From Alteromonas aquimaris (GTDB taxonomy: Bacteria > Pseudomonadota > Gammaproteobacteria > Enterobacterales > Alteromonadaceae): a stretch of 64,000 bases of DNA. The position numbers were made by a program, and so were the translations under genes. Numbering within the stretch: the first letter of the stretch is position 1; each line of letters opens with the position of its first letter. Under the pieces are notes generated by a model, which saw nothing but the letters and a program-made list of their open reading frames with translations, did no database searches and was not told where the DNA came from. Below are positions 8,188 to 17,350 of the stretch, one piece after another. The DNA is taken from assembly GCF_026183695.1 (NCBI RefSeq), contig NZ_JAPFRD010000010.1, positions 48,072 through 112,071 of the forward strand, given 5' to 3'.

Positions 8188-9472
8188 ATGACTGTCTGGT
8201 GCCGTCTCTTTTTTATCTTTTTGATAGCAATGCTGCACGGCAATTCGAAAGCAGAAAATAACAGTTACGTGTTGGAAAACGTAGCTGTTATTACCGGTCA
8301 GTTGCAGACGCCTATTTTAAAACAAAGTGTATTAATTAAAGGTAGTATTTTTAGTGAAATTTATCCCACGGGGAGTAAGCTTCCACCTTCTGATATCACA
8401 ATAATTGATCTTGCCGGTCACACTCTGATGCCAGGGTTGATTAACGGCCACGTTCATCTAACACCTAACCCAAACCGCCAACAAGCATTAAGCGAAATGG
8501 TCAGAATGGGCATTACTACCGTACGCGATTTAGGTGGCAGCGCTCCCGTCTTAAAAGAACTGGCCCAAAACGATACTATTCGTCCCCGACTCATCTTTTC
8601 TGCCGTATTTTTTGGCCCTGGCTTTTTGAATGACCCACGGGTTTCTGCAGTAGCTGGGAACTATGCGCCGGGAGAAGCTCCGTGGATGCGTCTGGTTACA
8701 GAAACCAGTGATATTGACCAGGTCGTTGCCGATGCAAAAGAAATTGGCGCTGGGGGAATTAAAATTTACGCTTCGGTGAGCAAAGCGGTGATTAAGAAAA
8801 TTGTTGCAGCCGCCGCTTCAATTGGGATGCCCGTTTGGTCCCATTCGGTAACATTCCCGGCAGATCCTCAAGAGATAGTCCTTGCTGGTGTGAACCAAAT
8901 TATTCATTCAAAAGGACTGGTTGCACTTGGTAGAAATGATATCCCGCAAACCTTTCGAGAGGGAGTGCTAACCTGGACACCTAAACTAGCATTCGCTCAA
9001 ATCAATCCAGACTCCAGCAAATTTTCACAATTGTTTGCATTGATGAACGAACACAACACTGTGTTAGAGCCGGCGTTAATTGCCGACCAAGGATTATTGG
9101 CAAAGGGAAAAAATCGGCCTCGGTGGATGGTAGCGCAGGAGAACTGGGCGTGTGAAGCTACCCGGTTTGTTTGCTCACCAGCAAGGGGTGAAGATATCTG
9201 CGGGTACAGATTATTTAGGTCAGCCAGGCCTTTTATTTAAGGAACTCAAATCGCTAATCCGGTGCGGGTTATCGCCGATAGAAGCGATTCGTGCAGCAAC
9301 ACTAACGAATGCTGAAGTATTGGGCCTTGAACAACAAATTGGTTCAATAGAAAAAGGGAAGCTGGCCGATTTTCTTGTGGTTAAAAGCAAACCATATCAA
9401 GATATTTCGGCGCTCCAAAATCTGGTTATAGTGGCACAGTCAGGCAAAATTCTAATTAATAATCGAAAGTAA
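8188..9472 (+). pseudogene. Amidohydrolase family protein, frameshifted
   Basis: Two overlapping frames together make one metal-dependent amidohydrolase with a signal peptide (about 1-22). The first frame carries the HxH metal motif (His88 and His90 in GLINGHVHL), a candidate carbamylated Lys192 (GGIKIYAS), His219 and His240. The second frame, which is open from 9134, carries the last metal ligand in SAGTDYLG and the C-terminal beta-sandwich ending (GSIEKGKLADFLVV). The total span of 1285 bp is 3 x 428 + 1, so one extra base in about 9134-9165 explains the break. The first frame runs on uselessly to 9240. It could be a true pseudogene or a sequencing error; the substrate is not identifiable but would be periplasmic. 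Confidence 0.8.
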
Positions 9473-9652
9473 CGATTTATCTACCTTAGAGGGAAATTTC
9501 ACGATGCGAAGCATCATGTAATGGAATTCTCAACTTTCATTGTTCAGTATCTTCTACAAAAAAGACGCCTCGCCGAAATAACACGCGGTTCACCGCCTAT
9601 GAGCGAAAGATTCTTGTAAGAAGGAAACAATAGCTCCCCATCTCAGAACATG

Positions 9653-10690
9653 TTAATTAGAAATCGAGTGTGATAGTCCATCATTGTTACGATCGCGAAT
9701 ATAAACGGTGTCGACGGCACCAAACGAGACATCGTTTACTGCACGGAGGTTCATATTGCCTTTGGCGCTACACTGGTTGCCTAGCAAATGAAGGTTGGCG
9801 CCGGCATCCATATTCAAACTGTCGTTGACACAATTTGTGGGGCGTCGCCAATCTCGGTGTAGGTGGTGGTGTTGCCGTTTTCATCGGTTACGGTGTGATG
9901 GCTGAACTCGGAGCGGTTAATGATGTCGCCTTTGGCAGTCAGGTTAACTGCGCCGCCGCTGATCAGGCTTTGGTTTATAAGATCACCGCCAGCATTCAAA
10001 CTTAAGGTGTCGCTGCCAGTAAAGCTACCCAGGTTGGTAATATCGCCTGTAATGTCTAACCATAGGTTTTTACTTTCCAGGGCCAGGGTGTTGGTGAAAT
10101 CGCCGCCTAATTGCAGGCCAAGTAAATTGTCGCTGTCAAAAAAGCCCAGGTTAATCATATCCAGGCCGCGATCGCTGCGTAAAATTAGCCCTTCACCGCC
10201 GGCAACACCGCCGTCTACGGTAAAGCCTTTTGCCGCGGTGATATCAATGGTACCGCCCGCGCTTAGGGTGACGCCATCGGCCATTAAATCGTTGTGGTTG
10301 ATGGCGGCATACAGGCTTTTTTGGCCTTCATTGATTGCATCAGCATCAAAGCCTAAATCTTCGGTAAGCACGCGCATTTGTGCAGCCGTTAGAAATGCAC
10401 TCAGGCCAACCTGGTGGGTGTTTTTGGGCGGCGTAAGGCGTTGCCCTGGCTTGAGATCATGCTGTGCATCTGGCTTCGTTTGCTCTGCCAGCATGCCCTG
10501 CTGATGGTCGATTTGCTGTTTAATGATTAAGTCAGGGTTGTGCTGACTTATGGTGTCCGGTGAAAGAGCCACGGCATTCCCCTTGCCTGTATATTCGCTT
10601 GGGGTCGCTACTTGCTAAAGGGTCGCTTTAACTTTGATAGTCGAATTGTTGACTAGGGCGATGGTGGCCCCTTGGGTGATCGTATTAGTG
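9653..10690 (-). pseudogene. Remnant of filamentous-haemagglutinin-type adhesin (TpsA)
   Basis: The longest intact piece (9814-10572, GTG first codon) encodes 252 residues of haemagglutinin-repeat text such as GGDFTNTLALESKNLWLD and GGDLINQSLISGGAVNLTA, typical of beta-helical two-partner-secretion adhesins. The same frame continues upstream through an in-frame TAG (10615-10617) into related text (NTITQGATIALVNNSTIKV). After its TGA at 9814, homologous text resumes in another frame (DSLNMDAGANLHLLGNQ, then KGNMNLRAVNDVSFGA) and ends at a TAA at 9653-9655. With no signal peptide, TPS domain or TpsB partner nearby, this is a decayed internal fragment. Its base composition is visibly richer in GC than its flanks, consistent with transfer. 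Confidence 0.82.
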
Positions 10691-10840
10691 TAATTTATCG
10701 ATTACTCCTCAGCCGATGCGGCGGTAAACCCACACAAGACCAAATCGCTTGTCTCCACACCGCTCCTGAAGAAAAGGAAAAATAATTTTTTTCCGAACGA
10801 TTATAACAGCAGATACAGTTAATTCGCGTAAGTCGGTCTG

Positions 10841-11941
10841 CTATACCCTAACTATAACATTCTTACGATAAAGCAGATAAGCGACAGCATAAAACAGCAC
10901 AACCAGCGCTAAGCTATACAGAAATGAAGCTAGGTTCGCTGGCATGTGCTGTGATAACAGCTTAAATAGCTGTGTTTTGATTGAAAAGGTGCCGAGATCA
11001 GTGGTTAGCTTTATTTTCTCCATTGAGACGGTAAATAGCCACGCTAATACATAAATTAGAATAGGGTTGGTGCCGTATATGCGCAATGGCTGCAGTATGA
11101 AGCGCACCTGTTTTTGCTCCCACAACCAGACGAATAGCGACAGGCACATGCCTGCGGCTCCGGCACTGACCAAAACAAATGTGGGTGTCCACAGGTATTT
11201 GTTTATTGGCTGAAAATATGCAAATACAACACCACACAGCGCAAGACCCGCTCCAAGGTATAAGGTTGATTTTACTCTTTGGCCGGGTTGGGTGATACCT
11301 TGCAGCAGCAAAGCGAACAGGTATCCGCCTAATACGGTAACGGCGGCAGGGATGGTGCTTAGCAGCCCCTCTGGATCAAAGGGGGTCCCCTTCCCTTTCC
11401 ACATATGCTCAGGCCCGATAAGCATAAGGTCGAGTTGGACCACGGCATTCTGCTCCAATGAATAGGGTGCTGGTGAAAACCCAATGAGTAGCATCGTGTA
11501 AAGTATTAATGCACCTATGCCGACGGCTATCAAGTGGCGTGGGGACACAAAAAGTACCAGTAGTCCCGTGAGGATAAAGCACAGGCCAATGCGTTGCAGC
11601 ACTCCCATGTAACGCCAGTGTTCAGGGGGATGATCAAATGGGAATAAGTGGAGTAAAAAACCAATGCCTGCGATGAGCAGCCCGCGTTTCATTACCCGCA
11701 AAACGGGCTTTTCATCACGCTCAATGACAGATTTAAATGAGTACGCCATTGCGGCGCCCACCACAAATAGAAAGAAGGGAAAGACCAAATCCGTGGGCGT
11801 TATACCATGCCAACTGGCGTGGCGCAGCGGTGGGTAGATATGTGCCCAGGAACCGGGGTTATTAACCAGGATCATAAAGGCAAGAGAGAGCCCTCTTAAG
11901 ATATCAATGGCTTCGATGCGTGTTGAACTTACCGCTGTCAT
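10841..11941 (-). CDS. nagX: NagX-like membrane protein (DUF5009/HGSNAT-like acyltransferase family)
   Basis: This 366-residue polytopic protein (about ten hydrophobic segments) matches the family that includes NagX of marine chitin/GlcNAc catabolic clusters and the transmembrane part of heparan-alpha-glucosaminide N-acetyltransferase. The N-terminal signature IDILRGLSLAFMILVNNPGSW and the following TPTDLVFPFFLFVVG are diagnostic. Its role is thought to be inner-membrane handling or modification of GlcNAc-containing sugars, but the reaction in bacteria is not settled. It lies 11 bp downstream of nagA, so the two are almost certainly co-transcribed. Confidence 0.85.
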   Translation of the reverse strand: MTAVSSTRIEAIDILRGLSLAFMILVNNPGSWAHIYPPLRHASWHGITPTDLVFPFFLFVVGAAMAYSFKSVIERDEKPVLRVMKRGLLIAGIGFLLHLFPFDHPPEHWRYMGVLQRIGLCFILTGLLVLFVSPRHLIAVGIGALILYTMLLIGFSPAPYSLEQNAVVQLDLMLIGPEHMWKGKGTPFDPEGLLSTIPAAVTVLGGYLFALLLQGITQPGQRVKSTLYLGAGLALCGVVFAYFQPINKYLWTPTFVLVSAGAAGMCLSLFVWLWEQKQVRFILQPLRIYGTNPILIYVLAWLFTVSMEKIKLTTDLGTFSIKTQLFKLLSQHMPANLASFLYSLALVVLFYAVAYLLYRKNVIVRV

Positions 11942-11952
11942 GGTGTTTTGGG

Positions 11953-13080
11953 TTAACCTTGGACAGAACTCACTTTGCCGTTAATCCAGCACTGTTGCAC
12001 AGAAAAGTGTGAATTTAATTGAATGAAATCAGCGCGACAACCGGATTTCAAAAAGCCTCTGTCTTTACTATTTAAAAACTGTGCCGGGGTTGAGGTCGCC
12101 ATCTGTAGTGCGTCGGCTAATGGCAGGTGAACCTGATTTACCATGTTTTTCACCGCGCCCGCCATATCAAGACATGATCCGGCAAAAGTGCCATCTTCAG
12201 TTAACAGTTTATCGCCGTGGCGGGTGATTACGGTGTCTTCCCACGTCATTGACTGCATTGTGCTGCCTACGTGCGCCATGGCATCGGTGACTAACATCAG
12301 TCGTTGAGGCCCAACGCAGTTAACCGCCAAGCGACAATTTGCCGGATGTACGTGCTGCATATCGGTAATTATACCTACGTAAGCTTCGGTTTGTGTCAGC
12401 GCAGCCCCAATCATACCTGGCTCTCTGGCTTTCAGCCCCGACATAGCGTTGAATAAATGAGTGAAGCCACGCGCTCCCGCTGCAATCGCGGCCACCACGG
12501 TTTCAAAATCGGCATTGGAATGCCCTAGCGAAATGATCACCCCTTTTGCGGTTAGTTCTTTAATAACGTCGGGACTTAATGCTTCTGGCGCAATGGTCAG
12601 CATGACCTTTCCAAGGTCCTGACGCAGGTAGGTGTTCAGTGCTGCATCGTCAATATGACGAATGGATCCTGCCGCATGAATGCCACGTTTTGTCTTGCTT
12701 AAATGTGGGCCCTCAAAATGCACCCCGATGATGTTTTGATGGTTGTTTGCAATGGCCTCGGCAATAGCATCAGCCGCCTTAACCATTTTTGATTGTTTAT
12801 CAGTAATTAAGGTAGGCAATAACGCAGTGGTACCAAACTGACGATGAGCCCGTGCAATGCGGTCAAGGGTATCCAATGACTGGTCGTGGTTAAACAACGC
12901 ACCGCCGCCGCCATTAACCTGGGTATCAATAAAACCCGGACAGACTATGCCATCAAGTGCGTCACTACCCAACGCCTGGTCATGCAGTAATGATGTCACT
13001 GCCCCATTTTCAACGGTCAATATACAATCATGCAGCATGCGATTACCATCAAACAGCTGTTTGATTTGAAACTGGCTCAT
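11953..13080 (-). CDS. nagA: N-acetylglucosamine-6-phosphate deacetylase
   Basis: NagA hydrolyses GlcNAc-6-phosphate to glucosamine-6-phosphate and acetate in the cytoplasm. The 375-residue sequence has the expected landmarks: CPGFIDTQVNGGGG near the start, the metal-ligand Glu in GVHFEGPHL, His in SLGHSNAD, His in FTHLFNAMSG, and the catalytic Asp in LMLVTDAMAHVG. Length is standard. It is first of the nagA-nagX pair. The usual companions nagB-II, nagK, nagP and a LacI or ROK-type regulator are not next to it, so the rest of the pathway must be elsewhere. Confidence 0.94.
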   Translation of the reverse strand: MSQFQIKQLFDGNRMLHDCILTVENGAVTSLLHDQALGSDALDGIVCPGFIDTQVNGGGGALFNHDQSLDTLDRIARAHRQFGTTALLPTLITDKQSKMVKAADAIAEAIANNHQNIIGVHFEGPHLSKTKRGIHAAGSIRHIDDAALNTYLRQDLGKVMLTIAPEALSPDVIKELTAKGVIISLGHSNADFETVVAAIAAGARGFTHLFNAMSGLKAREPGMIGAALTQTEAYVGIITDMQHVHPANCRLAVNCVGPQRLMLVTDAMAHVGSTMQSMTWEDTVITRHGDKLLTEDGTFAGSCLDMAGAVKNMVNQVHLPLADALQMATSTPAQFLNSKDRGFLKSGCRADFIQLNSHFSVQQCWINGKVSSVQG

Positions 13081-13141
13081 CTATTTCCCTTTTGTATTCA
13101 CGTTACCTTGCTATCCTCTCAGGGTTAACTCGTGCCCTAGC

Positions 13142-13609
13142 TTAGTCGCTTTGCTGTGTGGTCTCGTTATAGGCGCTGGTGCCATACAGCGGCACCGTAG
13201 ACAAACTATGCTTAAAACTACCTGAGGTTTCTTTAGTTGAGTAAGCCAGATACATCAGGGTCTGGTTTTTCTCATCAAGTATGCGACGAATTTTCATCGC
13301 TTTGAAAAAGATGCTTTTAGACTTGGTGAAAAGGATCTCGCCATTTTTGCTTTTATCTATTTCGTTGATCATGGCTAAGGTAATCGGCCCGGTTTGACGG
13401 CAGGCAATTGAACTATCAGACGGATCAGACAGATCCAGGTTGGCTTCAATACTGGAGACATGGCAGGTAACGCCGGTGACGACTGGGTCGGTAAAGGCAT
13501 CAAGTTTGATATCTTTGGTGGTAAACATGCCCAGTGAGACATCTCCCACCTCATTTTGATCGCAACCCACCACTACCAGCATGGCTAATCCTAACAATAG
13601 TATGCGCAT
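13142..13609 (-). CDS. creA: CreA family protein, probable lipoprotein
   Basis: This 155-residue protein matches the CreA family (conserved periplasmic protein of unknown function). I chose the ATG at 13607-13609 because it begins a signal sequence MRILLLGLAMLVVVGC and follows a good AGGGGAGAAATTG ribosome-binding sequence; the open frame extends further upstream without such a signal. The C16 context VVGC is a plausible lipobox. The family-typical FTTKDIKLDAFTDP and VTGVTCHVS stretches follow. It stands between nagA and an EAL gene and is probably transcribed alone. Confidence 0.85.
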   Translation of the reverse strand: MRILLLGLAMLVVVGCDQNEVGDVSLGMFTTKDIKLDAFTDPVVTGVTCHVSSIEANLDLSDPSDSSIACRQTGPITLAMINEIDKSKNGEILFTKSKSIFFKAMKIRRILDEKNQTLMYLAYSTKETSGSFKHSLSTVPLYGTSAYNETTQQSD

Positions 13610-13891
13610 CAATTTCTCCCCTGTTAACTGAATAATGTTCATTTGAATATGATAATGCACGCCTTTGCGCCACTTCATCGTGGCAAACGATATCGACATC
13701 CTACTTTAGCTATCCACTTGAACAGCCTGCCGTTATCTGATTAGCATATCATTATCAACAACCTATGTGTTAGCGATGAGGGAAACTAGTAGAAACAGGT
13801 TGTTTACCTAATTCGCATATGAGCGCAGCCTCAGGTGAGTGTGATACCCCGTCGTGGTTTGCTACCGCTGACCAGCAAGCCGTGTGTAGGG

Positions 13892-14698
13892 TCAGCGATA
13901 GCATTCATCAGGCACGTTGATAAACTGTTCAAATTGGGGGCGGGCAAAATAAAACCCCTGTTGTTTAGTGATGCCGATTTCTGCCAATACATCGCGTTCC
14001 GCTTTGGTTTCCACCCCTTCTGCGACCGCTTCAATCCCGAGTGACGCCGTAAGGTTTTTTAGTTGCTTTACAATAAGCTTTCTTTTCGGTGATTGATCAA
14101 TGTCTTTAACTAAAGAAATGTCGATTTTAATACTATTAGGGTTAAGATACGCTAGCCAGTCAAGGTTTGCATAGCCAGAGCCAAAATCGTCCAGCGCAAT
14201 ACTAAGCCCAATTTGTTGATAATAACGAGCAATATTCTCCAGTCTGGCAATATCGGTTACATGATCGGTTTCCACCATTTCGAAGTTGAGAAGTGAGATA
14301 GGAAATTTGTTTACCTCTGCCGCCACCAGGGTTTTCCTAATACAAATATCAGGCTTATTGATTGCTCCCGGAAGAAAATTAATGCTAAGTGTTTTATCCA
14401 GTCCAAATTCCGCGGCCAAACAAATTGCTTTTACCCGACAGGTTTGATCAAACTGGTAGATGTTTTCTGCTGTGACCTGATTTATCACAGTGTAGGCTGG
14501 TTCGCCATTCGGGCCTCTTACTAATGCTTCATATCCATAGGTTTCTCTGTTTGATAAATCCACCAGTGGCTGGAAAGCCATGGAAAAATCACTTTCGAAT
14601 TCTTGTCCTGCTTTGCAGGAGTCACACGTAAATGACTGCGTATTGTGGTCAGTGAATTTTGTCTCAAGTTCTTCTTGATCAACGTTACCAAAGCGCAC
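13892..14698 (-). CDS. EAL-domain cyclic-di-GMP phosphodiesterase
   Basis: This 268-residue stand-alone EAL protein should hydrolyse cyclic di-GMP. Active-site residues all appear present: Glu57 in EALVR, Asn107 in SINFLPG, Glu140 in FEMVE, Asp170-Asp171 in LDDFGSG, Lys191 in IKIDIS, Glu227 and Glu230 in AEGVE, and Gln247 in QQGFYFARP. A short N-terminal extension contains a CxxC pair (Cys25, Cys28), a possible metal or redox element, before the domain starts at about residue 35. There is no GGDEF, PAS or membrane segment, so the signal it responds to is not evident. It has no close partner gene. Confidence 0.9.
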   Translation of the reverse strand: MRFGNVDQEELETKFTDHNTQSFTCDSCKAGQEFESDFSMAFQPLVDLSNRETYGYEALVRGPNGEPAYTVINQVTAENIYQFDQTCRVKAICLAAEFGLDKTLSINFLPGAINKPDICIRKTLVAAEVNKFPISLLNFEMVETDHVTDIARLENIARYYQQIGLSIALDDFGSGYANLDWLAYLNPNSIKIDISLVKDIDQSPKRKLIVKQLKNLTASLGIEAVAEGVETKAERDVLAEIGITKQQGFYFARPQFEQFINVPDECYR

Positions 14699-14819
14699 AC
14701 TTACCTCTTTCCATCTTAAACAGATCTTACATTAAAACTCTACATGTACGATTGAGCTCAATCGTACGCTGCTTCCCTAATTGGTAATATAGCCTAATCA
14801 AAAATGATTACAGCCAACC

Positions 14820-15740
14820 TCAAAAATATGTTTCATTAATGACGTTGTGTATTTTAATCAACGCTGCCTGAATATCATCGATAACGGCATGCAATTTGTC
14901 TTGCTTTAAATCTTTGGTATCCAGATTAGCTAACGCTTTAGACACCTCCTTTACTTTTTCTTTCAGCACGTGTGATTTTGGTAGCTCACCCGCGCATTTG
15001 CCAAGCTGTTTAATGGAATGACAGATAGAGCGCGGGAAGATATCGCGCTTTAATAAGAACTCCAGTATGTCGGCGCGGCTGATCCGCAGACGCATTTCCT
15101 GTCGGTACATCTGATACGCTGTCAAAGATTTCAAGACGCTCATCCATTGAATGTTCTCAAAAGCACTGATATTGCCAGACACATCAGGTAATAATGAGGC
15201 AGAGCGTACATCGATAATACGTGTGGTCATATCAGCACGTTCCAGATGCCTGCCCAGACGCAAAAATGAATAGCCCACGTCTCTGTTCATGGTGCCGCCC
15301 ATTAGGCCAGTGATGGTTTGGTTACCCGCAACAATTTTATCTAAACATTCAAAACGATGACGTCGAGTCAACACGCTCTGGGTGTCATCTTTGGCAGTTG
15401 CATACAAATTATTAATCAGTTCCCACGCCTCAGATGGAATTATTTCACGGATAATACGCGCATTCTCTTTGGCGTTGGCCAGGCAATTGATGATTGAACC
15501 AGGGTTAAGCTGATCGGTGACAACAAATTTAATCACGCTTTTTTCATCTGCGGTGTCGTAGTGCTCATAAAACGTTTCGCGAAACGAAAGCATGTCGACG
15601 ATGGGCTCCCAGCCAAGGGTAACATCCCTAGGTAAGTCTAAAAGTAAATGCGTATTAACCTGGATCAGGCGCGCAGTGTTTTCGGCTCTTTCCAGGTAGC
15701 GAGCGAGCCAGTAGATATGGTTGGCAACACGTGACAACAT
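14820..15740 (-). CDS. Alpha-E domain protein (DUF403)
   Basis: This 306-residue alpha-helical protein belongs to the alpha-E family found beside circularly permuted ATP-grasp proteins. I chose the ATG at 15738-15740 (MLSRVANHIYWLARYLERAENTARL is the family start), because GGAGGACAAATAAC just before it is an excellent ribosome-binding sequence lying in the end of the upstream gene; a start 45 bp earlier would overlap that gene and lacks family similarity. It follows the ATP-grasp gene with a 1-bp gap, so translation is probably coupled. The family is predicted to act with the ATP-grasp partner in making or modifying a peptide-like molecule. Confidence 0.88.
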   Translation of the reverse strand: MLSRVANHIYWLARYLERAENTARLIQVNTHLLLDLPRDVTLGWEPIVDMLSFRETFYEHYDTADEKSVIKFVVTDQLNPGSIINCLANAKENARIIREIIPSEAWELINNLYATAKDDTQSVLTRRHRFECLDKIVAGNQTITGLMGGTMNRDVGYSFLRLGRHLERADMTTRIIDVRSASLLPDVSGNISAFENIQWMSVLKSLTAYQMYRQEMRLRISRADILEFLLKRDIFPRSICHSIKQLGKCAGELPKSHVLKEKVKEVSKALANLDTKDLKQDKLHAVIDDIQAALIKIHNVINETYF

Positions 15741-15741
15741 G

Positions 15742-17196
15742 TTATTTGTCCTCCATATCGACGATCCAGGTGTCTTTACTGCCACCCCCTTGCGACGAAT
15801 TAACCACCGTCGAGCCCTTGCGCATGGCCACGCGCGTTAGCCCACCCATGGTCACATTGGTTTGCTTGCCAGACAAAATAAATGGTCTTAAATCAAGATG
15901 CCGCGGCTCCACTTTGGTATCAATCAGAGTCGGTGCGGTGGAAAGCAAAAGCATAGGCTGCGCCACATAATTTCTGGGATCGCGTCTGATCAGACGTATA
16001 AATTTTTGACGTTCAGCCTTGGTCGAATGCGGCCCGATCAACATACCGTAACCGCCTGATTCGTTCGCCGGTTTCACCACCATTTTTTCAATGTTCTCAA
16101 TGACGTAGTCACGTTCTTCTTTGTTAACGCATTTATAAGTGGGCACGTTCGGAATAAGCGGCTCTTCATCTAGGTAGTAGCGAATCAAGTCGGGCACAAA
16201 TGCATATACCACTTTATCATCAGCCACACCGGCCCCGGGAGCATTTACCAGCGCTACATTACCCGCTTTCCATGCGCGCATTAAACCTGGCACCCCTAAC
16301 ATGGAATCTTCTTTGAAAGCTTCGGGATCTAAAAATGCATCATCAATACGCCGGTAAATGACATCTACTCGCGCTAATCCTTCTACCGTGCGCATATAGA
16401 CAATGTCATCGTCATCTACTTCCAAATCGCTGCCAACAACCAGCTCTGCGCCCATTTGCTGGGCTAGATACGCATGTTCAAAATAAGCCGAATTATAAAT
16501 TCCGGGAGTTAATACCACAATTTCAGGTTGATGAATGGTTCGCGGGGACATTTGCGAAAGCATGTCATACAGCTGGGACGGATAATCATCAACTGGCAAA
16601 ATGTTATATTTGTCGAACATGTCAGGAAAAACCCGTTTCATAACATGACGATTCTCCAGCATATAGGAAACGCCAGAAGGAACGCGAAGGTTATCTTCTA
16701 ACACATACACAGTGCCGTTTTCATCGCGCACTAAATCAGAGCCACAAATATGGGCCCATATGCCGTGCGGAGGCTTAATTCCCTGGCATTCGGGCAAATA
16801 ATTTTTTGAGTGTTCGAGAATGCTTTCGGGAAGTACCTTATCTTTGAGCACGTTTTGCTCATTGTATAAGTCATTGATGAACATATTCAGGGCTTTTACC
16901 CGTTGTTTTAACCCTTGTTCAATCTGATCCCATTCATGTTTGGGAATAATTCGGGGAATAATATCAAACGGCCAAGCGCGATCGATGGAACCTTCTTCTT
17001 CAGAGTAGACGGTAAACGTGATACCCATCACTTGAATAGCTGTGGTAGACGCTGTTTTAAATTCGTTTATTTCACTATCGCTGAGGTGTTTAAGGTATTC
17101 ACACAAATCCCTCGCGGCATCGCGTGGTTTATTGCGAACACGAATAAGTTCATCATAAAACGGTGTCGGAGAGTAATTCCCCCAGCGTATAGCCAT
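15742..17196 (-). CDS. Circularly permuted ATP-grasp type 2 protein (DUF404/DUF407)
   Basis: This 484-residue protein belongs to the circularly permuted ATP-grasp family, predicted to ligate a carboxylate to an amine using ATP. Family landmarks include the N-terminal YDELI, the stretch GIKPPHGIWAHICGSDLVRD, YVLEDNLRVPSGVSYMLENR, and VVKPANESGGYGMLIGP, where Lys and the Gly-rich loop would bind ATP. Length is normal. It lies divergently from Anbu across 154 bp and directly before the alpha-E gene. This is the standard Anbu gene neighbourhood, although the usual transglutaminase-like gene is missing. Confidence 0.9.
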   Translation of the reverse strand: MAIRWGNYSPTPFYDELIRVRNKPRDAARDLCEYLKHLSDSEINEFKTASTTAIQVMGITFTVYSEEEGSIDRAWPFDIIPRIIPKHEWDQIEQGLKQRVKALNMFINDLYNEQNVLKDKVLPESILEHSKNYLPECQGIKPPHGIWAHICGSDLVRDENGTVYVLEDNLRVPSGVSYMLENRHVMKRVFPDMFDKYNILPVDDYPSQLYDMLSQMSPRTIHQPEIVVLTPGIYNSAYFEHAYLAQQMGAELVVGSDLEVDDDDIVYMRTVEGLARVDVIYRRIDDAFLDPEAFKEDSMLGVPGLMRAWKAGNVALVNAPGAGVADDKVVYAFVPDLIRYYLDEEPLIPNVPTYKCVNKEERDYVIENIEKMVVKPANESGGYGMLIGPHSTKAERQKFIRLIRRDPRNYVAQPMLLLSTAPTLIDTKVEPRHLDLRPFILSGKQTNVTMGGLTRVAMRKGSTVVNSSQGGGSKDTWIVDMEDK

Positions 17197-17350
17197 AGAT
17201 TGATCTCGGTAATTGCTTGTTTAATGTATATTCATCTAAGCTGTAAATGAACGAAAAATCAAAATTTCTTTTAATATCAATGCCAGACTTTGTGGCTAAG
17301 TGCAACGGTTTTGCTATGCTCCATAAAGGTATCCTGTCAGGAAAATTACA

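Noticed and set aside
9920..10504. Plus-strand 194-codon frame opposite the adhesin remnant
   Set aside because: Its composition (many Ser, Pro, Arg) is what an antisense frame of repetitive adhesin sequence gives; no domain is seen.
11181..11190. GTGGGTGTCC inside nagX
   Set aside because: A partial match to the repeat motif within coding sequence, with no flanking similarity; a chance occurrence.
13610..13699. Upstream extension of CreA by 30 residues
   Set aside because: The extension is not hydrophobic or conserved, while the internal ATG has a good ribosome-binding site and begins a lipoprotein signal.
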